Positions 16,215-24,436 of a stretch of 64,000 nt of DNA are shown here, piece after piece; positions within the stretch are counted from its first letter, which is position 1; each line of letters starts with the position of its first letter. The translations under genes and the position numbers were made by a program. Location: positions 248,001-312,000 of the forward strand of contig NZ_JACKTY010000030.1 in assembly GCF_025822605.1 (NCBI RefSeq), read 5' to 3'. This DNA is from Mycolicibacterium komossense. Its GTDB lineage: Bacteria > Actinomycetota > Actinomycetes > Mycobacteriales > Mycobacteriaceae. The notes beneath the pieces are model-generated. The model did no database searches, was not told the DNA's origin, and worked only from the letters and a program-made list of their open reading frames with translations.

Positions 16215-17663
16215 TCAGTCGGTGTTCTCAGTCGCCTTGCGGGCCGCTTCGGCCGCCGCGCTGCCCGGCCGCTTCCGCTGTACCCAGCCCTCGATAGTGC
16301 GTTGCGGACCCGCCGAGACAGCCAGCGCGCCGGGTGGAACGTCCTCGCGGACGACGGTGCCTGCGCCGGTGTAGGCACCGTCGCCGACCGTGACCGGGGC
16401 GATGAACATGGTGTCGGATCCGGTCCTGACGTGGGAACCCACGGTGGTGCGGTTCTTGGTCTCGCCGTCGTAGTTGACGAACACGCTCGAGGCGCCGATA
16501 TTGCTGTGCTCGCCGATGTCGGCGTCGCCGACGTAAGTCAGGTGCGGCACCTTGGTGCCGGTCCCGATCGAGGCGTTCTTGGTCTCGACGAATGCGCCCA
16601 GCTTCCCGTCGCTGCCCAGCGAGGTGCCTGGCCGCAGGTAGGTGAAGGGGCCGACGGTGGCTCCGTCGCCGATCGAGGACGACGTGCCGTGCGTGCGGAT
16701 CACCGACGCCCGGTCACCGACGGAGACGTCGTCGAGCGTGGTGTCGGGGCCGATGGTGCAGTGCGATCCGATTTGCGTCGTACCCAGCAGTTGGGTGCCC
16801 GGGTGGATCACGGTGTCCTGGCCGATGGTCGCGTCGATATCGATCCAGGTCGACGCCGGGTCGACGACGGTGACGCCGTTGCGCTGATGAGCCGCCACGA
16901 TGCGGCGATTGAGTTCCGCCCCCAGTTCGGACAGCTGGACGCGGTCGTTGACGCCGGCCAGAAGTGCGTGGTCGTCGACATGCTTGGCGTGCACGATCTG
17001 CCCGTCCTGGCGCACGATCGAGATCACGTCGGTCAGGTAGAGCTCCTGCTGGGCGTTGTCGGAGCGCAGCCGGTTCAGTGCCGAGCGCAGCGGGGCGATG
17101 TCGAAGGCGTAGACGCTGGCGTTGACCTCACGGATCGCGCGTTGGGAGGCAGTGGCGTCGGCCTGCTCGACGATGGCGATGACCTCGCCGTCCTGGGTGC
17201 GCAGGATCCGGCCGTACCCGGTCGGGTCGGCCAGCGTGGTGGTCAGCACGGTCACTGCGGCGGGTTCGGCGCTATGGGTGGCGATCAGGTCGGCCAGCGT
17301 CTCGGCATCCAGCAGTGGGATGTCGCCGGAGGTCACCACCACGACGCCCTGGAAATCTGTTGGCAGAGCCGAGAGCCCGCACAGTGCCGCGTGACCCGTC
17401 CCGAGCTGTTGCTCCTGCACCGCGATATCGATGGTGCGGCCGAGCGTGTCGGCCAGTTCGGTCACGGCAGGTGCGATCTGCTCGCGATGCTTGCCGACCA
17501 CGACCACCAGATGCTGAGGCGCGACCTTGGCCACGGCGTGCAGGGCATGCGAGAGCATGCTGCGACCGGCCAGCGGGTGCAGGATTTTCGTGGTGTCGGA
17601 CCGCATCCGGGTGCTTGCACCTGCGGCCAGCACCAGGACGGCGGATTCGCCTTGTGTTGTCAT
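16215..17663 (-). CDS. glmU: bifunctional UDP-GlcNAc pyrophosphorylase / GlcN-1-P acetyltransferase
   Basis: Catalyses the last two steps to UDP-GlcNAc, used for peptidoglycan and arabinogalactan linker. N-terminal uridyltransferase domain: LAAGASTRMRS at about 12 (the usual Gly-Thr-Arg-Met loop with Ser at one position) and GTGHAALCG near 92. C-terminal left-handed beta-helix of hexapeptide repeats (residues about 260-450), with NYDGETKNRTTVG carrying the acetyltransferase asparagine and tyrosine. 482 aa with a basic C-terminal tail. Preceded by tRNA-Gln on the same strand. Confidence 0.96.
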   Translation of the reverse strand: MTTQGESAVLVLAAGASTRMRSDTTKILHPLAGRSMLSHALHAVAKVAPQHLVVVVGKHREQIAPAVTELADTLGRTIDIAVQEQQLGTGHAALCGLSALPTDFQGVVVVTSGDIPLLDAETLADLIATHSAEPAAVTVLTTTLADPTGYGRILRTQDGEVIAIVEQADATASQRAIREVNASVYAFDIAPLRSALNRLRSDNAQQELYLTDVISIVRQDGQIVHAKHVDDHALLAGVNDRVQLSELGAELNRRIVAAHQRNGVTVVDPASTWIDIDATIGQDTVIHPGTQLLGTTQIGSHCTIGPDTTLDDVSVGDRASVIRTHGTSSSIGDGATVGPFTYLRPGTSLGSDGKLGAFVETKNASIGTGTKVPHLTYVGDADIGEHSNIGASSVFVNYDGETKNRTTVGSHVRTGSDTMFIAPVTVGDGAYTGAGTVVREDVPPGALAVSAGPQRTIEGWVQRKRPGSAAAEAARKATENTD

Positions 17664-17667
17664 GAGA

Positions 17668-17742
17668 GCTCCGTGCCTAAAGTCGCAAGACTTGCTCGTA
17701 CCTCGCTCGCTTGCTCCGTGCCTAAAGGCGCAAGACTTGCTC
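17668..17742. repeat. 30-bp tandem direct repeat between glmU and tRNA-Gln
   Basis: Two 30-bp copies (17668-17697 and 17713-17742) differ at one base, with a 45-bp period. Both contain CCTAAAG.CGCAAGACTTGC. The second copy ends in the 3' end of the tRNA gene, so part of the tRNA trailer was duplicated into the glmU leader. No function is evident. Confidence 0.8.
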
Positions 17743-17811
17743 CGTCGCCAGGACTCGAACCTGAACTGTCTGAACCAAAATCAGAAGTGCTGCCGATTAC
17801 ACCACGACGGA
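17740..17811 (-). tRNA. tRNA-Gln (anticodon TTG)
   Basis: 72-nt cloverleaf on the minus strand. Acceptor arms TCCGTCG/CGACGGA with discriminator G; anticodon stem TCTGA/TCAGA around loop TTTTGGT gives anticodon TTG; T-loop contains GTTCGAGTC. CCA is not encoded. Confidence 0.95.
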
Positions 17812-17874
17812 CCGGGGGGATCCGAGCGTTGATCCTAACGGAGGAGGTGAGGCGGAGCGGATACCCTGACTATC

Positions 17875-18510
17875 GTGGCAGCTCCCGATAAAGAAGTGCG
17901 TGCGCCCCGCGCCCGGATGACCGGCAGCGAGCGCAGGCACCAACTCATCGACATCGCCCGCGCACTGTTTGCCGAACGCGGCTACGACGCGACGTCGATC
18001 GAGGAGATCGCGCAGCGCGCCAATGTCTCCAAGCCTGTGGTCTACGAGCACTTCGGTGGGAAAGAAGGCCTGTACGCGGTCGTCGTCGACCGGGAGATGT
18101 CGGCATTGCTCGACGGGATCACCTCGTCGTTGACCATGAACCGGTCCCGCGTGCGCATCGAGCGCGTCGCACTGGCGTTGCTGACCTACGTGGAAGAACG
18201 CACCGACGGATTCCGCATCATGATCCGCGACTCGCCCGCTTCCATCAGTTCGGGCACCTACTCCAGTTTGCTCAATGATGCGGTCAGCCAGGTCGCGTCG
18301 ATCCTGGCGGGCGACTTCGCCCGCCGCGGGCTCGACCCCGACCTCGCACCGCTGTACGCGCAGGCCCTGGTCGGCTCCGTCTCGATGACTGCGCAGTGGT
18401 GGCTCGACACCCGCGAACCGAAGAAGGAAGTGGTGGCCGCCCACCTGGTCAACCTGATGTGGAACGGGTTGATCCAGCTCGAGGCCGACCCGCACCTGCA
18501 GGACGAGTAG
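17875..18510 (+). CDS. TetR/AcrR-family transcriptional regulator (Rv1019-like)
   Basis: 211 aa. The N-terminal helix-turn-helix domain (about 18-64) reads LFAERGYDATSIEEIAQRA...KPVVYEHFGGKEGLY, typical of TetR DNA-binding domains; the C-terminal ligand domain contains a WW motif (TAQWWLDTREP). Its place between glmU and mfd matches Rv1019 of M. tuberculosis. GTG start lies 7 nt after TACCCT, a plausible -10, so the mRNA may be leaderless. Targets and ligand are unknown. Confidence 0.9.
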   Translation: MAAPDKEVRAPRARMTGSERRHQLIDIARALFAERGYDATSIEEIAQRANVSKPVVYEHFGGKEGLYAVVVDREMSALLDGITSSLTMNRSRVRIERVALALLTYVEERTDGFRIMIRDSPASISSGTYSSLLNDAVSQVASILAGDFARRGLDPDLAPLYAQALVGSVSMTAQWWLDTREPKKEVVAAHLVNLMWNGLIQLEADPHLQDE

Positions 18511-18533
18511 GTCCCCCGAACCCGGGGGTGTCC

Positions 18534-19640
18534 TCAGCCCTGATCCCTTGCCAGCCGGTCAGCGGTGCTCTCGCGCCGGATCAGCTCGTGGATGCGACGG
18601 TCTTTCACCGCCACCAGTGAGGCGCTGCCGTGGCCGGCGCCTGTGCCCGGCACGGCCAGCAGATCGCCGGGGTGCAGATCGGCGGGCAGTTCGATGCACT
18701 GTCCATTGACCATGGACATGCGCGACGGTCCGAGCGAATGCCGGTTCGCCAGTGTGACGATGGCGCCTGCGCGGATGTCGCCATCCGTTGCGACGAGAGC
18801 GCGCCCGTCGGCACAGGATCGGACGGTGCTCACCCGGTGCAGCGTCACGCCGGCTTTGGCACTGATTTCTGCGCCTGTCTCGATGATCAGTCGCGGCCGC
18901 GGAAAGCGTTCGGCCGCACATGCCTCGTCCAGTGCTTCGTCCACGTCCGCGGCGACCGGATCCGCACCGCCGACGGCGACCTCGGTGAGCACCACGTGAT
19001 GATGGGCCCGGGTGTCGGCCAACACGGCGACGGCGTTGCGGACAGCGTCGTGCTCACAGTGCACCCCGACCAGCTCAAGCTGGGGGGCGGCGAGCAGGTG
19101 GCGGATCGGCGCCGCGGGGTCGACGTCCGGGGTCACCCGCAGCAGTACCGGTTGGGGTCGGCGGACCAGGCCCGCGAGGTAGGCGATGTCGACGGCATTT
19201 TCGACCACGACGCGGCCGATGCCTGCCGCCACCGCGTCGCGAAGATCGTCGTGGGTGTTCGCAGTGCCGGTCCAGGTGATGCGGACCGGGTCGACTCCGC
19301 CGGCGAGGGCAGTGGCGAGTTCGGCGGCCGAACACACCGCAACCCCCAATGACTCGTCCCTGGCCCAGCGGGCGACGGCGATGGTCAGCAGGGCCCGGCC
19401 GGTGTAGACGATCTCCGCGTCCGGGACGGCCCTGCGGTAGCGGCGGGCCCGGTGGCGGAAGTCGTCCTCGTCGAGGACGCAGGTCGGGGTACCGAATTCA
19501 TCGGCCACCTCCGTCAACGCGATGCCGCCGAGGCAGAGTCGGCCGAGATCATCGGTGTGGGTGGTCAGCGGCCAGATCGCCGGGTCCAGGCGCGGCCTGG
19601 TGGCCAGACGCAGTGACGGCAGGATGTCCAACAGGGTCAT
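18534..19640 (-). CDS. fold-III decarboxylase-like protein lacking the PLP lysine (degenerate LysA paralogue)
   Basis: 368 aa with the two-domain layout of diaminopimelate/ornithine decarboxylases: N-terminal alanine-racemase-like barrel (about 45-260) and C-terminal beta domain ending GDLLAVPGTGAGHGS and RRESTADRL, resembling the LysA C-terminus. The lysine that binds PLP in the motif YAxKA is Arg82 here (IVYTGRALLT, codon CGG). The HSHxGS phosphate-loop motif is replaced by VHCEHDAV, EPGRA by ETGAE, and the catalytic CES cysteine is not seen. The protein is about 80 aa shorter than mycobacterial LysA. It is probably not a PLP decarboxylase any more; an intact reading frame argues for a retained non-catalytic role. 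Confidence 0.75.
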   Translation of the reverse strand: MTLLDILPSLRLATRPRLDPAIWPLTTHTDDLGRLCLGGIALTEVADEFGTPTCVLDEDDFRHRARRYRRAVPDAEIVYTGRALLTIAVARWARDESLGVAVCSAAELATALAGGVDPVRITWTGTANTHDDLRDAVAAGIGRVVVENAVDIAYLAGLVRRPQPVLLRVTPDVDPAAPIRHLLAAPQLELVGVHCEHDAVRNAVAVLADTRAHHHVVLTEVAVGGADPVAADVDEALDEACAAERFPRPRLIIETGAEISAKAGVTLHRVSTVRSCADGRALVATDGDIRAGAIVTLANRHSLGPSRMSMVNGQCIELPADLHPGDLLAVPGTGAGHGSASLVAVKDRRIHELIRRESTADRLARDQG

Positions 19641-19680
19641 GGCTCAACGGTGCGCTCACCGGCGGCGCCTGCGACCGGCG

Positions 19681-19719
19681 TTGACGATGTCTTGACGGCC
19701 AGGATCCGAATTTTGACGT
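19681..19719 (-). promoter_or_regulatory. TTGACG repeat array (11 + 21 bp spacing) upstream of the LysA-like gene
   Basis: Plus-strand TTGACGA (19681), TTGACGG (19692) and TTGACGT (19713) are spaced 11 and 21 bp, i.e. helically phased as for OmpR-family response regulators. The array is 41 bp upstream of the LysA-like start, and about 70-110 bp upstream of mfd. The same spacing occurs ahead of kdp (46740-46778). Confidence 0.5.
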
Positions 19720-19745
19720 CGCTGGTGCCTGATAGGTGCCTGATG

Positions 19746-19781
19746 GGCGGGCTCCGCACGCCCGCCGGTCCGCACTAGACT
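19746..19781 (+). promoter_or_regulatory. hairpin and -10 region upstream of mfd
   Basis: A 7-bp stem GGCGGGC (19746-19752) / GCCCGCC (19760-19766) lies just before TAGACT (19776-19781), a good -10 that ends 9 nt before the mfd ATG, suggesting a leaderless or near-leaderless transcript. Confidence 0.45.
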
Positions 19782-19790
19782 GGGCACATC

Positions 19791-22700
19791 ATGACCGCAC
19801 CGGGGCACACCCATGTCCACACCCCGATCGCGGGGCTCGTCGAGTTGGCTCTGACCGCTCCGACATTCTCAGCTCTGATCGAACGCGCCGCCGAGACGCC
19901 TGCCGAAATGGCGCTGGTCGCCCCGCCCAGCGCCAAGGTGTTCGTCGCCGCGGCGCTGGCGCAGCAGGGTCCGCTGCTGGTGGTCACGGCCACTGGCCGG
20001 GAAGCCGACGACCTGACGGCGGAACTGCGCGGTGTCTTCGGCGACGCCGTCGCGATGTTCCCCTCGTGGGAGACGCTGCCACATGAGCGGCTCTCGCCCG
20101 GCGTCGACACCGTCGGTGCGCGCCTGATGCTGCTGCGCCGGCTGTCGCACCCCGACGACGCACGGCTCGGTCCGCCGCTGCGGATCGTCGTCACCACTGC
20201 CCGCTCCTTGTTGCAGCCGATGACGCCGGATGTGGCGAAGGTCGAGCCGGTGACGTTCAGCCTCGGCGCGGAGATGGGATTCGACGAGACCATCGTGCGG
20301 CTCGTCGAGCTGGCCTACACCCGGGTGGACATGGTCGGTAAGCGCGGCGAGTTCGCGGTCCGCGGCGGCATCCTCGACATCTTCGCGCCCACCGCCGAAC
20401 ACCCGGTGCGCATCGAGTTCTGGGGTGACAAGGTCACCGAGATGCGGATGTTCTCGGTCGCCGACCAGCGCTCGATCCCCGAGATCCCCGTCGACACCGT
20501 CATCGCCGTGGCCTGCCGGGAACTGCTGCTGACCCCGGATGTGCGGGCCAGGGCAGCGGCGCTGTTGACCGAGCATCCGCCGGCCGAGCATCACGTCACC
20601 GGCACGGTCGGGGAGATGCTGGCCAAACTCGCCGAGGGCATCCCCACCGACGGGATGGAGGCGCTGCTGCCGGTGCTGCGCCCTGACGACCTAGCGCTGC
20701 TGACGGATCAGTTGGCGCCGGGAACGCCGGTGCTGGTGTGCGATCCGGAGAAGGTGCGTACCCGCGGGGCCGACCTGATCAAGACCGGCCGGGAGTTCCT
20801 CGAGGCGTCCTGGTCGGTGGCGGCCGTCGGTGGCGATGCACCCATCGACGTCGAACAGCTCGGCGGCTCGGGTTTCCGCGAGCTGGGTGAGGTACGGGCC
20901 GGCGCCCGGGCGGGCGGTCACCCCTGGTGGACGCTGAGCCCGCTGGCCGACGGGGCTGCGGTCGAACTGGATATCCGGCCTGCGCCGTCGGCTCGCGGTC
21001 CGCAGGGCGTGGACGGTATCGAGACCATCTTCGCGATGCTGCGCGCACACGTGGCCACCGGTGGCTACGCCGCCGTCGTCGCGCCCGGTACCGGGACGGC
21101 GCACCGAGTCGTCGAGCAATTGGGCGAATCCGACACTCCGGCAACGATGTTGGAGCCCGGTCCAGATGGGATGGCCCAACTCAAGCCGGGCATCGTCGGT
21201 GTGCTGAAGGGGCCGCTGCACGACGGGATCGTGCTGCCCGGCGCGAACCTGGTGGTGATCACCGAGACCGATATCACCGGCAACCGGGTGGCGGCGACCG
21301 AAGGCAAACGGCTGGCCGCCAAACGCCGTAACACCGTCGATCCACTCGCCCTTGCCGCGGGTGACCTGGTGGTGCACGACCAGCACGGAATCGGCAAGTT
21401 CGTCGAGATGACCGAGCGCACCGTCGGCGGGGCGCGCCGCGAGTACCTGGTGCTGGAGTACGCGTCTTCCAAGCGCGGTGGCGGGTCCGACAAGCTGTTT
21501 GTTCCGATGGATTCCCTGGATCAGCTGTCGCGGTATGTCGGTGGCCAGGCGCCGAGTCTGAGCAAGCTCGGCGGCAGTGACTGGACCAATACAAAGACCA
21601 AGGCGCGCAAGGCGGTTCGTGAAATCGCCGGTGAACTGGTGGCGCTCTACGCCAAGCGTCAGGCGGCACCCGGTTATGCGTTCGGGCCCGACACCCCGTG
21701 GCAGGCCGAGATGGAGGACGCGTTCGGATTCACCGAGACGATGGACCAGCTGACGGCCATCACCGAAGTGAAATCCGATATGGAGAAGCCGGTTCCGATG
21801 GACCGGGTGATCTGTGGCGACGTCGGCTACGGCAAGACCGAGATCGCGGTGCGCGCGGCGTTCAAGGCCGTGCAGAGCGGGAAGCAGGTCGCGGTGCTGG
21901 TGCCGACGACGCTGCTGGCCGATCAGCATCTGCAGACCTTCAGCTCCCGGATGGCGGGTTTCCCGGTGACCGTGAAGGGGCTGTCCCGCTTCACCGATCC
22001 CGCGGAGTCGCGCAAGGCACTCGAGGGAATGGCCGATGGTTCGGTCGATATCGTGATCGGCACCCACCGGTTGCTGCAGACCAGCGCGCGGTGGAAGGAC
22101 CTCGGGCTGGTCATCGTCGACGAGGAACAGCGCTTCGGTGTCGAGCACAAGGAACACATCAAAGCGTTGCGGACCCACGTCGACGTGCTGACCATGAGTG
22201 CCACTCCGATCCCGCGAACCCTCGAGATGAGCCTGGCCGGCATCCGCGAGATGTCGACCATCCTCACCCCGCCCGAGGAACGCTACCCAGTGCTGACTTA
22301 CGTTGGCCCGCACGACAACAAGCAGGTGGCCGCCGCCTTGCGCCGCGAACTGCTGCGCGACGGGCAGGTGTTCTACATTCACAACCGGGTCAGCTCCATC
22401 GACAACGCCGCGGCCAGGGTGCGCGATATGGTGCCAGAAGCCCGGGTCGTCGTCGCGCACGGCCAGATGCCAGAGGAGCAGTTGGAGCGCACCGTCGAGG
22501 GCTTCTGGAACCGGGAGTTCGACGTCCTGGTCTGCACCACGATCGTCGAGACGGGCCTTGACATCTCCAACGCCAACACGTTGATCGTGGAACGCGCCGA
22601 CACCTTCGGCTTGTCGCAGCTGCATCAGCTGCGGGGCCGCGTCGGTCGCAGCCGCGAACGCGGTTACGCGTATTTCCTGTATCCGCCTGAGGTTCCGCTC

Positions 22701-23450
22701 ACCGAGACGGCGTATGACCGGCTGTCGACCATCGCGCAGAACAACGAGCTCGGCGCGGGCATGGCCGTGGCGATGAAGGACCTGGAGATCCGCGGGGCGG
22801 GCAATGTCCTGGGTGTCGAACAGTCCGGCCACGTCGCCGGTGTGGGTTTCGACCTCTACGTGCGATTGGTCGGCGAGGCTGTCGAGGCGTACCGGGCGGC
22901 CGCCGACGGCGAAACCGTCACCAGCGCAGAGGAACCCAAGGATGTCCGGATCGATCTGCCGGTCGACGCGCACCTGCCACCGGAGTACATCGCCAGCGAC
23001 CGGCTGCGGCTGGAGGGCTATCGCAGGCTGGCCGCCGCCGGAGATGACGCTGCCGTCACGGCGGTGATCGAAGAACTGGTCGACCGCTACGGTCCGCTGC
23101 CCGAACCGGCCCTGCGGCTCGTCGCGGTCGCCCGGCTTCGGCTGTTGTGCCGCAGCTACGGTGTCACCGAGGTGTCGGCCACCGGTGCCGCCGGTCAACC
23201 GTCGACCCTGCGGCTCTCGCCGCTGACGCTGCCGGATTCGGGGCAGCTGCGGTTGGCCCGGATGTACCCCGGAGCTCAGTACCGGGCCACCACGGCGACC
23301 ATCCAGGTGCCGATTCCGCGGGCGGGCAGCGGGATCGGCGCACCCCGTATCCGAGACCTCGAGCTGGCGCAGATGGTGGCCGACCTGCTGGTGGCGCTCG
23401 ACGGCAAACCTGCCGGGCAGGTCGATATCGCTGGGGGACAGGACCGATGA
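19791..23450 (+). CDS. mfd: transcription-repair coupling factor
   Basis: Removes RNA polymerase stalled at DNA lesions and recruits UvrA. 1219 aa. Domain order: UvrB-like modules (to about 420, with RGGILDIFAPTAEHPVRIEF near 190), the RNA-polymerase-interacting CarD-like domain (about 515-600, GDLVVHDQHGIGKFV), the RecG-like translocase with Walker A GDVGYGKTE near 680 and DEEQRFG near 780, helicase C domain with QLRGRVGRSRERGYAYF near 950, and the TRCF C-terminal domain. Overlaps mazG by 4 nt (ATGA). Confidence 0.97.
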   Translation: MTAPGHTHVHTPIAGLVELALTAPTFSALIERAAETPAEMALVAPPSAKVFVAAALAQQGPLLVVTATGREADDLTAELRGVFGDAVAMFPSWETLPHERLSPGVDTVGARLMLLRRLSHPDDARLGPPLRIVVTTARSLLQPMTPDVAKVEPVTFSLGAEMGFDETIVRLVELAYTRVDMVGKRGEFAVRGGILDIFAPTAEHPVRIEFWGDKVTEMRMFSVADQRSIPEIPVDTVIAVACRELLLTPDVRARAAALLTEHPPAEHHVTGTVGEMLAKLAEGIPTDGMEALLPVLRPDDLALLTDQLAPGTPVLVCDPEKVRTRGADLIKTGREFLEASWSVAAVGGDAPIDVEQLGGSGFRELGEVRAGARAGGHPWWTLSPLADGAAVELDIRPAPSARGPQGVDGIETIFAMLRAHVATGGYAAVVAPGTGTAHRVVEQLGESDTPATMLEPGPDGMAQLKPGIVGVLKGPLHDGIVLPGANLVVITETDITGNRVAATEGKRLAAKRRNTVDPLALAAGDLVVHDQHGIGKFVEMTERTVGGARREYLVLEYASSKRGGGSDKLFVPMDSLDQLSRYVGGQAPSLSKLGGSDWTNTKTKARKAVREIAGELVALYAKRQAAPGYAFGPDTPWQAEMEDAFGFTETMDQLTAITEVKSDMEKPVPMDRVICGDVGYGKTEIAVRAAFKAVQSGKQVAVLVPTTLLADQHLQTFSSRMAGFPVTVKGLSRFTDPAESRKALEGMADGSVDIVIGTHRLLQTSARWKDLGLVIVDEEQRFGVEHKEHIKALRTHVDVLTMSATPIPRTLEMSLAGIREMSTILTPPEERYPVLTYVGPHDNKQVAAALRRELLRDGQVFYIHNRVSSIDNAAARVRDMVPEARVVVAHGQMPEEQLERTVEGFWNREFDVLVCTTIVETGLDISNANTLIVERADTFGLSQLHQLRGRVGRSRERGYAYFLYPPEVPLTETAYDRLSTIAQNNELGAGMAVAMKDLEIRGAGNVLGVEQSGHVAGVGFDLYVRLVGEAVEAYRAAADGETVTSAEEPKDVRIDLPVDAHLPPEYIASDRLRLEGYRRLAAAGDDAAVTAVIEELVDRYGPLPEPALRLVAVARLRLLCRSYGVTEVSATGAAGQPSTLRLSPLTLPDSGQLRLARMYPGAQYRATTATIQVPIPRAGSGIGAPRIRDLELAQMVADLLVALDGKPAGQVDIAGGQDR

Positions 23451-24436
23451 CCGTCATCCTGGTCGACCCGCGCCGCCCGACACTGGTGCCCATCGAAGCG
23501 ATCGAACTGCTCGCCGGCGAGGTGCAGTACACCGAGGAGCTGCCGGTGAAGGTGCCGTGGTCGTTGGCATCGGCGCGGCCGGTGCACTCCGGCGAGCAGG
23601 CGCCGGCGCTGTTGTCCTCGGATCCGCGCCACCCCGCCGTCGTGGCCAGGGTGGCGGCCGGCGAGCGGGTGATTTCCGTCCCCGCCCCGCAGGCCGGGGA
23701 GCGGCTCGTCGATGCCGTCGCGATCATGGACACACTGCGCACGACGGGTCCGTGGGAGAGCGAGCAGACCCATGATTCGTTGCGGCGCTATCTGCTTGAG
23801 GAAACCTACGAACTGTTCGACGCGGTCCGCGGCGGCGACGCCGACGAGTTGCGCGACGAACTCGGCGACGTACTGCTGCAGGTCCTGTTCCACGCCCGCA
23901 TTGCCGAGGATGCGCCGACGAACGCGTTCAGCATCGACGATGTGGCCGACGCCCTGGTACGCAAGCTGGGCAACCGGGCGCCCTCGGTGCTTGGCGGCGA
24001 GTCGGTGTCTCTCGATGAACAGCTCGCCCAGTGGGAAGAGCGCAAAGCCCTTGAGCGGACACGTGATTCGGCGATGGACAACGTGCCCACCGGGCAACCC
24101 GCCCTAGCGCTGGCGCAGAAGGTGATTGCCCGCGCGCAGCAGGCCGGGGTTCCCGTCGAGCTGATCCCGTCGGGCATGCTGACCGTCACTGTGTCGGCCG
24201 ATGACGATGCCGAGAATGCCCTGCGGTCACTGGTGCTGCAGTTCATGGACGATGTGCGCGGAGCCGAGAAGGCTATCGCCGTCGATCGCGGCCCGCAGCT
24301 CGACGACGCGCAACTCGGTGCCGTCAGTGAGGACCAGTGGCGCGCCGCCTGGCCGACCGAGGTCCCCGACGAGTTGACGCCCGGGGAACTCCGGCCGGTG
24401 GACTCAGATCAGCCCAGCAGAGACGAACCCCAGTAG
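23447..24436 (+). CDS. mazG: nucleoside triphosphate pyrophosphohydrolase MazG
   Basis: Hydrolyses NTPs/dNTPs to monophosphate and pyrophosphate, protecting against damaged nucleotides. 329 aa. The MazG catalytic helix motifs LLEETYELFDAV near 115 and DELRDELGDVLLQVLFHAR near 130 supply the acidic metal ligands. An N-terminal region of about 90 aa precedes the MazG domain, as in the mycobacterial homologue. Start ATG at 23447 overlaps the mfd stop as ATGA, with GGGGGACAGGA upstream. Its 3' end overlaps the convergent efeB gene by 28 nt. Confidence 0.93.
   Translation: MTVILVDPRRPTLVPIEAIELLAGEVQYTEELPVKVPWSLASARPVHSGEQAPALLSSDPRHPAVVARVAAGERVISVPAPQAGERLVDAVAIMDTLRTTGPWESEQTHDSLRRYLLEETYELFDAVRGGDADELRDELGDVLLQVLFHARIAEDAPTNAFSIDDVADALVRKLGNRAPSVLGGESVSLDEQLAQWEERKALERTRDSAMDNVPTGQPALALAQKVIARAQQAGVPVELIPSGMLTVTVSADDDAENALRSLVLQFMDDVRGAEKAIAVDRGPQLDDAQLGAVSEDQWRAAWPTEVPDELTPGELRPVDSDQPSRDEPQ

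Noticed and set aside
16302..17891. 529-codon open frame antisense to glmU spanning the tRNA
   Set aside because: Runs through a tRNA gene and glmU; composition typical of antisense frames.
20691..23198. 835-codon open frame antisense to mfd
   Set aside because: GC-rich codon-position shadow; translation is His/Arg/Gly/Asp-rich without domains, while the plus-strand frame is clearly Mfd.
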